Shown piece by piece: positions 1-6,747 of a stretch of 7,313 nucleotides of DNA. The stretch is taken from contig CAZAQB010000161.1 of NCBI GenBank assembly GCA_964487155.1, forward strand, positions 1-7,313. The letters run 5' to 3'. The position numbers were made by a program, and so were the translations under genes. This DNA is from CAZAQB01 sp964487155 (GTDB taxonomy: Bacteria; Pseudomonadota; Gammaproteobacteria; Nitrococcales; Nitrococcaceae). The notes below the pieces were generated by a model. It was not told the DNA's origin, ran no database searches, and worked only from the letters and a program-made list of their open reading frames with translations. The first letter of the stretch is position 1. Every line of letters begins with the position of its first letter.

Positions 1-12
1 GTCTCTTGGCCC

Positions 13-78
13 CACAAGGAATCTTTTCTCAGTCGGCCGTACTCACCGATACGCCACTCCTTCGAAAAGTCCCTTGTG
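13..78. repeat. Imperfect inverted repeat (about 16-bp arms)
   Basis: The left arm at 13-28 (CACAAGGAATCTTTTC) and the reverse complement of the right arm at 64-78 (CACAAGGGACTTTTC) share CACAAGG at one end and CTTTTC at the other, differing only in the 2-3 central bases. The arms are separated by 35 nt. This could be a hairpin, the end of a small mobile element or an operator pair. No transposase or recombinase is visible within the window, and the element sits at the window edge, so its nature is open. Confidence 0.45.
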
Positions 79-336
79 AAACCAATATCCTACGCGATAT
101 CAGCACAAATTCATGAAATCGTCGGGCTAGAGGTAGCGCTTCTGGCCTTGGATCGCCCGGCATGATTCCGCCGGGCCTCGGCGTCCTCAACTGCCTTCGC
201 CACGCACCGCGGCACCCAGTCCAGATGGTCACGCTCGGCCTGGGAGGCGGTACTGGCAGCGGGGGCTGCGATCAACCGCCTTTCATTCGCTGCCATCAAA
301 AATGGCAGATGATGCGCGGCGGTTCGGTCTGACTTA

Positions 337-350
337 TTGATTAATATCAG
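337..350. promoter_or_regulatory. Candidate FNR/ANR-type box
   Basis: TTGATTAATATCAG matches the FNR-family consensus TTGAT-N4-ATCAA at 9 of 10 fixed positions, and it lies in a short AT-rich island inside GC-rich DNA. The site is centred at 343.5, about 221 bp before the proposed arrA start. FNR-family regulators activate anaerobic respiratory operons, so the position before a terminal reductase makes biological sense. Against it, no good -10 hexamer lies at the spacing of a class II site (around 373-378). A weak GAATAC at 383-388 is not at the preferred distance. The site could also serve a leftward gene outside the window. Confidence 0.42.
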
Positions 351-404
351 TAGGCTACGGGCCCAGGAACCTCCCTCCAGATGAATACCCTCACCGCGCC
401 GCCG

Positions 405-441
405 CCGGATCACTGCGCTTAGTTGAGCGAAGTCAATCCGG
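405..441. repeat. Nested 37-nt hairpin upstream of arrA
   Basis: The outer arms CCGGAT (405-410) and ATCCGG (436-441) pair perfectly. Inside them ACT (412-414) pairs with AGT (431-433), and CGCT (416-419) pairs with AGCG (426-429), closing a 6-nt loop. That gives 13 paired bases with only small internal loops. No T-run follows, so it is not a standard intrinsic terminator. The outer arms are the same as those of the REP-like palindrome near the right edge (7261-7285), so it may be a diverged REP element. It could also be a structured part of the arr leader if transcription starts upstream of it. Confidence 0.45.
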
Positions 442-497
442 GGCACAACCCGTCCGCCCTATCGTTGACAACAAGGTTGCGTGTCGCTCCGCAGCCA

Positions 498-533
498 GGC
501 TCAACGGAACACAAAGCTTGGCTTGAGCCAAGC
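498..533. promoter_or_regulatory. Overlapping inverted repeats before arrA (operator or leader structure)
   Basis: GCTTGGCT (516-523) and AGCCAAGC (526-533) form a perfect 8-bp inverted repeat with a 2-nt centre. GGCTCAA (498-504) and TTGAGCC (523-529) form a second, perfect 7-bp inverted repeat spanning an 18-nt loop. The two share bases 523 and 526-529, so as RNA they could not form together. As DNA, the 18-bp palindrome would be a typical dimeric repressor site, 31 nt before the arrA start. It also contains GG (520-521) and GC (532-533) ten bases apart, as in sigma-54 promoters, though the -12 element is poor. The regulator, if any, is unknown. Confidence 0.38.
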
Positions 534-550
534 AAACCTGCCCCGCCGTT

Positions 551-557
551 AAAGGAA
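551..557 (+). promoter_or_regulatory. Ribosome binding site that decides the arrA start
   Basis: The Shine-Dalgarno-like AAAGGAA is the only purine-rich match near the gene start. It lies 7 nt before the GTG at 565, an ideal spacing, but only 1-2 nt before the in-frame GTG at 559. It therefore supports 565 as the start and shortens the protein by two residues relative to the longest open frame. No ATG start is available in frame near this point. Confidence 0.6.
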
Positions 558-564
558 TGTGATC

Positions 565-3114
565 GTGAACCCAGCACTGAACCCCGATATCTCCCGCCGC
601 CGTTTCCTGGGGGGCTGCGCCGCCGCCGCCGGCGCGGCTGCCCTGGGACCGATGACCTTCATCCGTACGTCCTGGAGCTTTGCCAATGACCCCAAGGCGC
701 CGACCCCCGGCAGTGGCAAGTGGATTACCACTGTCTGCCAGGGCTGCACCTCCTGGTGCGTGAAGCAAGCCTACGTCCAGGCTGGGCGCGTAATACGCAT
801 CCGCGGTCACGAACGCTCCAAGATTTACGGCACTTCGGGCTGCGTTCGCCAGAACCTCGCCCTCGTCCAGCTCTACGATCCGGACAAGGTGCGCTATCCC
901 ATGAAGCGCACCAACCCGAAAAAAGGCCGCGGCGAGGATCCCGGCTTCGTGCGCATCTCCTGGGAGGAGGCCATGGACCTGTTCGCCGAAAAGGTCCTGG
1001 AGCTGCGCGAGCGCGGCGAGCCGCACAAGTATTTGGCGACGCGGGGCCGCTACGGCGGCTTCAACGGCGTCATGCTGGATTCGATCACCAAGATCATCGG
1101 CTCCCCGAACAAAATCTCCCATTCGGCGATCTGTGCTGAGGCCGACAAGTTCGGGCCCTACTACATGGAAGGCTTCTGGGGTTACCGCCAGTACGACATC
1201 AAGAACAGCCGCTATCAGCTCACCTTCGGCACCGATCCGATCGCGGCCAATCGCCAAACTTCCTTCGCAACGAAGGAATGGGGGAACATGCTCGATCACG
1301 CCAAGGTGGCGGTGGTCGACCCGCGCTTGTCGAGCACCGCCCAGAAGGCCGACGAATGGCTGCCGATCAAGCCGGGGCAGGACTCCGCCCTGGCCCTGGC
1401 GCTGGCCCACGTGATCCTCGTCGAGGGCCTCTGGCACAAGCCCTTCGTGGGTGATTTCACCGACGGCCGCAACCGCTTCGTGGCGGGCCGGAGCGTCGCT
1501 GAGTCTGCCTTCGAGGAGCGTTACACCCACGGTCTGGTGAAGTGGTGGAATCTCGAGCTCAAGGACCGCACCCCGGCCTGGGCGGCCGAGGTCACCGACC
1601 TGCCGGTCGAGCAGATTCTTCGCGTCGCCCGCGACCTGGGCGCAGCGGCTCCCCGCGTTGGCATCTGGCTGTCCCGCGGCATGCACATGACCACCCGTGG
1701 CAGCTACGCATCCATGTCCGGGCACGCCCTGGCCGGGCTACTGGGGGCTGCCGACAACGAAGGCGGCAGCATGCGCTTCAACTCGGTTCCCACCGTGTCC
1801 ATGCCCGACGGCGCCGAGTACCGCGACGAGATTGCCCTTGCGGGCCTCAAGCACGAAAAGATAGACCGGCGCGGCCGGCTCGAGCTGCCGGCGCTCAAGA
1901 AGGGCAAATCCGGCGGTGGCGTGGTTACCGGCCAGCTTGCGACCTCCATTCTGGAAGAAGACCCCTATCCCATCGAGGTGATGTACGCGAGCTGGAACAA
2001 CTTCGCCTGGGCCAACGCCAACCCGCAGGAATTCGAGGAGGCTTACAAAAAAATTCCGTTCTTCGTCTACTCGACCACCAATATTTCCGAGACTGGAATG
2101 TTCGCCGACATCATCCTGCCGTCCGGTCAGGGCATGTTCGAGCGCTGGAGCGTCGTCGCAAACTCCGGGAATGGCTACGGCACGCTGGGCATACAGCAGC
2201 CCATGGTGAAGGTCGGCGACACCCGTCAGGACGAGTCCGAAATCCCCTGGCTGTTCGCCGAAGCGCTGGCGCGCAAGGGTTTCTCGGCACCACTGGACTA
2301 CCTGAAGAACGAATTCGCTGACCCGGAAACCGGGGCCCATCCCACCAATGGCGATGAGCTGGGCCTGATCATGGTAAAGATGGCGACCCAGAAGATCTGG
2401 GATCCGGACCAGCATGTCGGCGGCGACAAGTTCGCCGGCTGGGACGACTTCTTCAAGGTCGGCGTCTGGAACAGCGACCCCTACGAGTTTCGCTCGAAGT
2501 GGGGCAACATGGGCACCAAGACGGGCAATTTCGAGTTCTACAGTGAAACGCTGAAGGACGCCCTTGAGGGCCATGCCGCGAAGCATGACGTGGACGTGGA
2601 CCGGGTCCTTGAGATCTGCAACTACGAGGCCCGCGGCGAGCTCGCCTTCGTCCCCCACTACGAGTCGCCACGCAGGTTCGGCGATGAGAGCGAGTACCCC
2701 ATGCTGCTCGTCGACCAGAAGCACAAGCTCAACCGCGAAGGCCGTGGCTGCAACCACTATTGGTACACCGGCGAGCGCGACGTGGAACCGGGGGACATCA
2801 AGTTCGAGGATGCGGCCAAGTTCAACCCGATCGACGCCGAAAAACTCGGACTCCGAACGGGTGACGACATCCGTATCACCAGCGAAGTTGGCTCGATCAC
2901 CTGCAAGGCGAGCGTATGGGAAGGTGTCCGGCCGGGTTGCGTAGTCAAATCATTCGGACTCGGCCACTGGGCCTACGGTCGCCACGTTTCCAAGGAATTC
3001 GGCAAGACGGCCATCGGTGGAAACAATAACGAGCTGATGCCCCGCGATTTCGACCGCCTGTCCGGTTCGTCCGTGTTTTACGGGCAGATCGGTGTGCGGG
3101 TCGAAAAGGTTTAA
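565..3114 (+). CDS. arrA: Respiratory arsenate reductase, molybdopterin catalytic subunit ArrA
   Basis: This is the periplasmic catalytic subunit predicted to reduce arsenate to arsenite as terminal electron acceptor, using Mo-bis-MGD and one [4Fe-4S] cluster. The 849-aa length matches ArrA (about 850) and exceeds polysulfide or thiosulfate reductases (about 760). A twin-arginine signal is visible (SRRRFLGG at 10-17, then a hydrophobic stretch, with likely cleavage after SFA near 40). Cluster ligands are C58, C61, C65 and C93 (CX2CX3CX27C). RGRY lies at 160-163. The segment HSAICAEADKFGPYY at 186-200 contains the expected Mo-ligand C190 plus H186 and K195. A molybdopterin dinucleotide-binding domain occupies roughly 712-846. 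It is first in an operon with arrB and arrC. The start is GTG at 565, chosen by the RBS; GTG at 559 is the alternative. The main rival identity is ArxA arsenite oxidase. RGRY argues for ArrA, although these enzymes can be reversible. Family assignment to Arr/Arx is strong; the ArrA side is likely. Confidence 0.85.
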   Translation: MNPALNPDISRRRFLGGCAAAAGAAALGPMTFIRTSWSFANDPKAPTPGSGKWITTVCQGCTSWCVKQAYVQAGRVIRIRGHERSKIYGTSGCVRQNLALVQLYDPDKVRYPMKRTNPKKGRGEDPGFVRISWEEAMDLFAEKVLELRERGEPHKYLATRGRYGGFNGVMLDSITKIIGSPNKISHSAICAEADKFGPYYMEGFWGYRQYDIKNSRYQLTFGTDPIAANRQTSFATKEWGNMLDHAKVAVVDPRLSSTAQKADEWLPIKPGQDSALALALAHVILVEGLWHKPFVGDFTDGRNRFVAGRSVAESAFEERYTHGLVKWWNLELKDRTPAWAAEVTDLPVEQILRVARDLGAAAPRVGIWLSRGMHMTTRGSYASMSGHALAGLLGAADNEGGSMRFNSVPTVSMPDGAEYRDEIALAGLKHEKIDRRGRLELPALKKGKSGGGVVTGQLATSILEEDPYPIEVMYASWNNFAWANANPQEFEEAYKKIPFFVYSTTNISETGMFADIILPSGQGMFERWSVVANSGNGYGTLGIQQPMVKVGDTRQDESEIPWLFAEALARKGFSAPLDYLKNEFADPETGAHPTNGDELGLIMVKMATQKIWDPDQHVGGDKFAGWDDFFKVGVWNSDPYEFRSKWGNMGTKTGNFEFYSETLKDALEGHAAKHDVDVDRVLEICNYEARGELAFVPHYESPRRFGDESEYPMLLVDQKHKLNREGRGCNHYWYTGERDVEPGDIKFEDAAKFNPIDAEKLGLRTGDDIRITSEVGSITCKASVWEGVRPGCVVKSFGLGHWAYGRHVSKEFGKTAIGGNNNELMPRDFDRLSGSSVFYGQIGVRVEKV

Positions 3115-3131
3115 AGACCTAGGAGCGAATC

Positions 3132-3836
3132 ATGGGATACGGAATGGTCATTGACCAGCAGCTCTGCGTGGGCTGCTCAGCTTGCACCATCGCCTGCAAG
3201 GCGGAAAACAACACGCCGGTCGGGTTCAACTGGTGCGACAAGATCACCAGCACCACCGGGACGTTCCCCAATGTGCGCTACGAGTACATCTCGACGATGT
3301 GCAACCACTGCGAGAACGCGCCCTGCGTGAGCGCCTGCCCGACCCGCGCCATGCACAAGGATCCGGACACCGGCCTGACCCTGCATGATCCGAACAAGTG
3401 CATCGGCTGCAAGGCCTGCATCATCAACTGCCCCTACGGCGTCATCTCGTACAACTGGGATACCCCCCACGCCAACTGGCGGGAAGGCGGCCGCGTCGCC
3501 GAGGGCTGCTTCTCGCCCCGGGAACTGCTCGATGAAGTGGGTGGAGACGGCACACCGCACAGCAATCCCGAGCGTGACACGACCTACCCGTCGATGCGCG
3601 CCCGCGGCACGGTGGAGAAATGCACCTTCTGCGACCATCGCCTGGCCGAAGGCCTGGAACCCGCGTGCGTTGAGGCCTGCCCGTCCGGCGCCCGCCAGTT
3701 CGGCGATATCGACGACCCCGACAGCGAAGTCAGCAAGCTGCTTGTCAAGCACGGCGGCCGCGGGTTGCGCGAGGAGCTGGGCACCAAACCGCGCGTTCTT
3801 TATATCCGGGACTATGGCCCGCAGCGGCGTGGATAG
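3132..3836 (+). CDS. arrB: Arsenate reductase iron-sulfur electron-transfer subunit ArrB
   Basis: This DmsB/PsrB-type ferredoxin subunit wires the membrane subunit to ArrA. Its 16 cysteines fall in four groups: C12/15/18/22, C57/60/65/69, C90/93/96/100 and C164/167/179/183. They fit four [4Fe-4S] clusters arranged as in the NrfC/PsrB/ArrB family, with the last two groups lying around a longer insertion at 101-163. The length of 234 aa agrees with known ArrB proteins. There is no signal peptide, so it is presumably carried out through the Tat system as a folded complex with ArrA. The ATG at 3132 follows AGGAG (3121-3125) by 6 nt, and the gap from arrA is 17 nt, indicating one transcript. C35 and C126 are extra cysteines outside the cluster motifs. 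By sequence alone it could serve any related reductase; the arrA neighbour sets the name. Confidence 0.85.
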   Translation: MGYGMVIDQQLCVGCSACTIACKAENNTPVGFNWCDKITSTTGTFPNVRYEYISTMCNHCENAPCVSACPTRAMHKDPDTGLTLHDPNKCIGCKACIINCPYGVISYNWDTPHANWREGGRVAEGCFSPRELLDEVGGDGTPHSNPERDTTYPSMRARGTVEKCTFCDHRLAEGLEPACVEACPSGARQFGDIDDPDSEVSKLLVKHGGRGLREELGTKPRVLYIRDYGPQRRG

Positions 3837-3854
3837 TCGAGCAGGAGCCTGGAA

Positions 3855-4958
3855 ATGAATATGCGAAGCCTTGATATCAATACGAAAGTCAGCCGGAGTG
3901 ACTTCATGACCCCTCAATGGGCGCTGATCGCCCTGGGTCTGGTAATCGGCGGCGGCGTAGGCCTGTATGAAATGTTCGTGGGCCATGTTCTCGCCACCAC
4001 CCAGGTGGTGGTGTGGACCACGCCCCTGGTCACGTACATCTTCCTGGCGCTGGCGAGCACCGGCGTCTCCCTGCTCCTGGCATACGGCCTGCTGGCCGGT
4101 GACCACAAGATCGCCGAGCATACCCGTTATCTGCTGGTGCTGGATCTGGCCCTGCTGCTCGGTGGTTTTACCGCCCTCGGCATCGAGCTGGGCTCGATAT
4201 TCAACATGGTTTACATCATGCTCTCGCCAAATCCATCGTCGCCAATCTGGTGGATGGGCAACTTGTACACCGTCAAGCTGTTGCTGGTGGTCGTCAAGCT
4301 GCTGCGTGACCTCCTGGGCGCCCACAGCGCCATTGATAAGCCCCTGTCATGGGCGACGCTGGGTTTTGCCGCGGCGGCCGCGTTGACCATCGGTGGCGTG
4401 TTCGGCACGGCCATCGGGCGGCCGGACTACCAGGGCATATTCACCTCCCTGCTGATGTTTGTGATCGCTCTCGCCTCGGGCTCCGCCTGGATCGTGCTGC
4501 TGCGGCGCGACAGGGAACTCGTCAGCCACATCAACGGCATAACCCGGCAGCTGGCTGGCCTTGTCGCGGTGTTCCTGCTGGCCAACCTGATCTACGACGT
4601 CCGGACAACGGCACAAGGACTGCTCGGCTGGGTCAATCCGGCGATGCCCGTGCTGTTTGCCGTGGCTGCCATCGCTGGCGGCGCCGCGCCCCGCATTGCT
4701 GCGGCGTTGACAGTCGTTGGCTCCTTCTGGGTTTTGTTGAGCTTCATTATTGCCGGGCAACTATGGGTGCTCGGCGCCAGCACAAGCTTTTTCGGCGAGC
4801 TCGCCTCGTTCAGCCCCAACCTTGCCGAGGCGGGCGCACTTCTGCTCGGATTGTCGGTGGCCGCTGCGCTCTACAATCTCGGCAGGGTCTTTCTGCTCGA
4901 TCACGGCGCCGATACGCGGGACTCCGCCCGAGCGGCGCCGGCATCGGCAACGACTTGA
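3855..4958 (+). CDS. arrC: NrfD/PsrC-type membrane subunit, putative ArrC quinol oxidase
   Basis: This is a 367-aa polytopic membrane protein predicted to anchor the ArrAB complex and oxidise quinol. Hydrophobic segments run at about 22-38, 52-80, 92-123, 132-150, 166-186, 195-216, 234-247, 263-303 (probably two) and 324-346, giving roughly nine or ten helices, in the range for NrfD-like proteins. There are no CxxCH motifs, so no c-type haem. The ATG at 3855 follows AGGAG (3843-3847) by 7 nt; a second ATG at 3861 is possible but less well spaced. It lies 18 nt after arrB in the same operon. Its presence suggests electrons enter directly from quinol rather than through a CymA-type cytochrome as in Shewanella, which has only arrAB. 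The family is clear; the arrC name comes from context. Confidence 0.8.
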   Translation: MNMRSLDINTKVSRSDFMTPQWALIALGLVIGGGVGLYEMFVGHVLATTQVVVWTTPLVTYIFLALASTGVSLLLAYGLLAGDHKIAEHTRYLLVLDLALLLGGFTALGIELGSIFNMVYIMLSPNPSSPIWWMGNLYTVKLLLVVVKLLRDLLGAHSAIDKPLSWATLGFAAAAALTIGGVFGTAIGRPDYQGIFTSLLMFVIALASGSAWIVLLRRDRELVSHINGITRQLAGLVAVFLLANLIYDVRTTAQGLLGWVNPAMPVLFAVAAIAGGAAPRIAAALTVVGSFWVLLSFIIAGQLWVLGASTSFFGELASFSPNLAEAGALLLGLSVAAALYNLGRVFLLDHGADTRDSARAAPASATT

Positions 4959-4961
4959 GCA

Positions 4962-6551
4962 TCAACTCCTGTTGAGCCGCCGGTGGCGGCAGTCGGGGCA
5001 GCGCTGCATCTGCTCCACTGCCGCCGCCGGCATTCCGGCCGCTTCCATCCTGCGGATGCTGGCGTCAAGCAATTTACGCGGCACGAAGCCATTGCCGCAG
5101 TCCGCGCAGCCCGCCAGCAGCCCGCTGGATAGCACCCGCCAGAACCCCCGATCCGCAAGCGCGGCAATGCGCGGCTGCAGACTGATGGCAGCCTCCGGAC
5201 AACCCCTCTCACAGGCGCCGCACTGCACACAGACCTCCTCGGCGAACGCCAGCCGGGCTGAGCCCGGCTCATCGGTGGTCGTGTAGCGCAGCGCCGCCGT
5301 TGGGCAGATCTTCATGCAGGCCGAGCACAGGGTGCACCGCTGTTCGTCGACAACGATCGCCCCCAATGGCGAGCCGTCATCGAGCGCTCTGGGCTCGAAC
5401 TCCTCCGCGGGTTCCAGCCGCGCCAGCGAGCGGGTGAACAACGCCCGCTTATGGTGGGTCGGCAGCGGCGAGGACAGATCCACGGGGTCGGCGGCCGGAC
5501 GCTCGGTCACGCGGCGTCCGCCGGCCAGCACGCGGACATCCTCCAGGCGTTCGGCCAGACTCACCGCGTCCGGCGCCTGCCCACAGGCATCCAGCACGGT
5601 CCGGGCGATCTCGAGCCGGGCCTGCAACAAGCGTCGGGTCTCCTCCGGCACGCTGTCATCCGCCAGCAGCACGATCCGCCCTGCACCTCCGGCCAGGGCG
5701 GCAAACCAGATCTCCTCGCCGAACGCCGCCAGCGGCTCCACCGCCAAATCCACGCAGTCATCCGAGGCCAATGCGGGCACGGCGACGCCTGGCGGATGGA
5801 TGACAAGCGTCGGATTCGGAACGCCGGCGCACGCGATCGCCCGCTCCACCCGCTCAAGCAGCGTGTCCCGGGTCGGTCCGGTGAAGCTCAAGGCGCCTGT
5901 GGGGCAGGCCAGCGTACAGGCCGCGCAGCCCTGGCAGAGGTGCGGCTCGACACTGATGCGATCCCCCTCGGAGCGGATCGCATCGGCCGCGCAGACATCC
6001 AGGCAACGGGTGCAGCCCGGCTGTCCGAACGAGGCGTGGGCGCACAACCCGAGCTCGTAGTGGAAATACTTCGGTTTGGCAAACCGCCCCACCAGGTCCT
6101 TGCACTGCTCCAGCGCCGAGGCCAGCCCTGCGGGGGTTCGGGGCGCAAAGTACCCGAGGGGCGGAACGCTGCGCTCAATGAGCGGGGAAGCCGAAAGGTC
6201 GATCACCAGATCGAACGTGGGAGCGCCGCCGGGACCGCTGCCCTGCGCCGCTCCCCGGGAGACGCTGGCAAGCTCGAATCTGAACTCACCCAGCCAGCCG
6301 CTCAGAGCCGTGATTCGGCCCTGAACGCAACGGATCTCGGGGTCGCCTGGCCTGGCGGCGGGAGCAGCCGGCCCGTTCCAGACCAACACAGTGGGGCCGG
6401 GGACACCGACTTCATGCAGAGGCGCCAAATCGAACGGCGCATCGGAGACGATCAGCACGGAACCCTGCGAGCGGTAGCTGACCCCTTGGGCCGAGTGCAA
6501 CGTCTCGGTAGAAATTTTGGTCAGCGATGCGACGCAGCGATTCGATGCCAT
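4962..6551 (-). CDS. Cytoplasmic polyferredoxin-like 4Fe-4S accessory protein
   Basis: This is a soluble protein of about 529 aa with no signal peptide or membrane segments. Four cluster motifs are visible: C170/180/183/187 (CX9CX2CX3C, lacking the usual final CP), C206/209/212/216, C406/409/412/416 and C441/444/447/451. A C-terminal CxxC pair, C482/485 and C518/521, could bind zinc or another metal. The segment with YFHYELGLCAH before the first motif resembles the large ferredoxin-like proteins encoded near formate dehydrogenase and TorD-like chaperone genes. Its exact reaction is unknown to me. It converges on arrC with 3 nt between the stop codons. The ATG at 6551 is chosen because upstream codons (to a GTG at 6737) give low-complexity, non-domain sequence; its RBS is poor, so the start is uncertain. 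It may deliver electrons for, or assist maturation of, the Mo enzyme. Confidence 0.8.
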   Translation of the reverse strand: MASNRCVASLTKISTETLHSAQGVSYRSQGSVLIVSDAPFDLAPLHEVGVPGPTVLVWNGPAAPAARPGDPEIRCVQGRITALSGWLGEFRFELASVSRGAAQGSGPGGAPTFDLVIDLSASPLIERSVPPLGYFAPRTPAGLASALEQCKDLVGRFAKPKYFHYELGLCAHASFGQPGCTRCLDVCAADAIRSEGDRISVEPHLCQGCAACTLACPTGALSFTGPTRDTLLERVERAIACAGVPNPTLVIHPPGVAVPALASDDCVDLAVEPLAAFGEEIWFAALAGGAGRIVLLADDSVPEETRRLLQARLEIARTVLDACGQAPDAVSLAERLEDVRVLAGGRRVTERPAADPVDLSSPLPTHHKRALFTRSLARLEPAEEFEPRALDDGSPLGAIVVDEQRCTLCSACMKICPTAALRYTTTDEPGSARLAFAEEVCVQCGACERGCPEAAISLQPRIAALADRGFWRVLSSGLLAGCADCGNGFVPRKLLDASIRRMEAAGMPAAAVEQMQRCPDCRHRRLNRS

Positions 6552-6747
6552 TCTGAACCCGCAGGGGAGAAACTGGAGAAATGATACATGGCAGCCCGCG
6601 CTGCGTGCAGCTTGGGCGGCGAACCCCTCCCACCGTCCGGCGGGTGGCCACAGTAGCGACGCAGTTTCCCAGCGGGCGGCTGGAACAGACTCCACAGCGC
6701 ATGTGAGGTCCCGCGCCGCATTCCTCCTCATGCTCACACTGCTCTCG

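Larger units (their letters stand above)
1..550. other. Non-coding left flank and upstream region of the arr operon
   Basis: I see no convincing gene here. Open frames exist, such as a 111-codon one on the - strand (446-111), but none shows a clear domain or a good ribosome binding site. The stretch is less GC-rich than the genes beside it and holds the candidate elements listed separately: an imperfect inverted repeat near the left edge, an FNR-like box, a nested hairpin and overlapping inverted repeats just before arrA. A TTGACA hexamer at 465-470 has no recognisable -10 partner 16-18 nt downstream. The operon promoter presumably lies in this region, but I cannot place it with certainty. 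Confidence 0.6.

Noticed and set aside
111..446. A 111-codon - strand open frame whose C-terminal half faintly resembles a RelB/ParD-like antitoxin, with a possible toxin-like fragment further left (85-1)
   Set aside because: The similarity is too vague, there is no good RBS, and the putative toxin frame begins after a stop and runs off the window. The FNR-like box lies inside it.
465..493. TTGACA at 465-470 as a sigma-70 -35 element for arrA
   Set aside because: The bases 16-18 nt downstream (around 487-493, CTCCGCA) bear no resemblance to a -10 hexamer.
433..1725. Long - strand open frame (430 codons) opposite arrA; similar ones at 1738-2757 and 3177-4325
   Set aside because: They lie antisense to genes with clear domains, have no recognisable motifs, and long antisense frames are expected in GC-rich codon-biased DNA.
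565..3114. Polysulfide/thiosulfate reductase or formate dehydrogenase as the identity of the molybdoenzyme
   Set aside because: The protein is about 90 residues longer than Psr/Phs enzymes, the ICAEADKFGPYY segment is of ArrA/ArxA type, and there is no selenocysteine or FDH-type active-site context.
4976..4990. GCCGCC-GGT-GGCGGC palindrome as a terminator for arrC
   Set aside because: It lies inside the coding end of the convergent gene, has a 3-nt loop and no following T-run; such short GC palindromes are common in this composition.
6581..6586. TATCAT on the - strand as a -10 element for the polyferredoxin gene
   Set aside because: It is suitably placed before the proposed start at 6551, but no -35 hexamer is convincing at 16-19 nt, so it was not listed as a promoter.
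6552..6737. N-terminal extension of the polyferredoxin to the GTG at 6737
   Set aside because: The 62 extra residues look like translated non-coding sequence, have no clear RBS, and are not needed for any visible domain.
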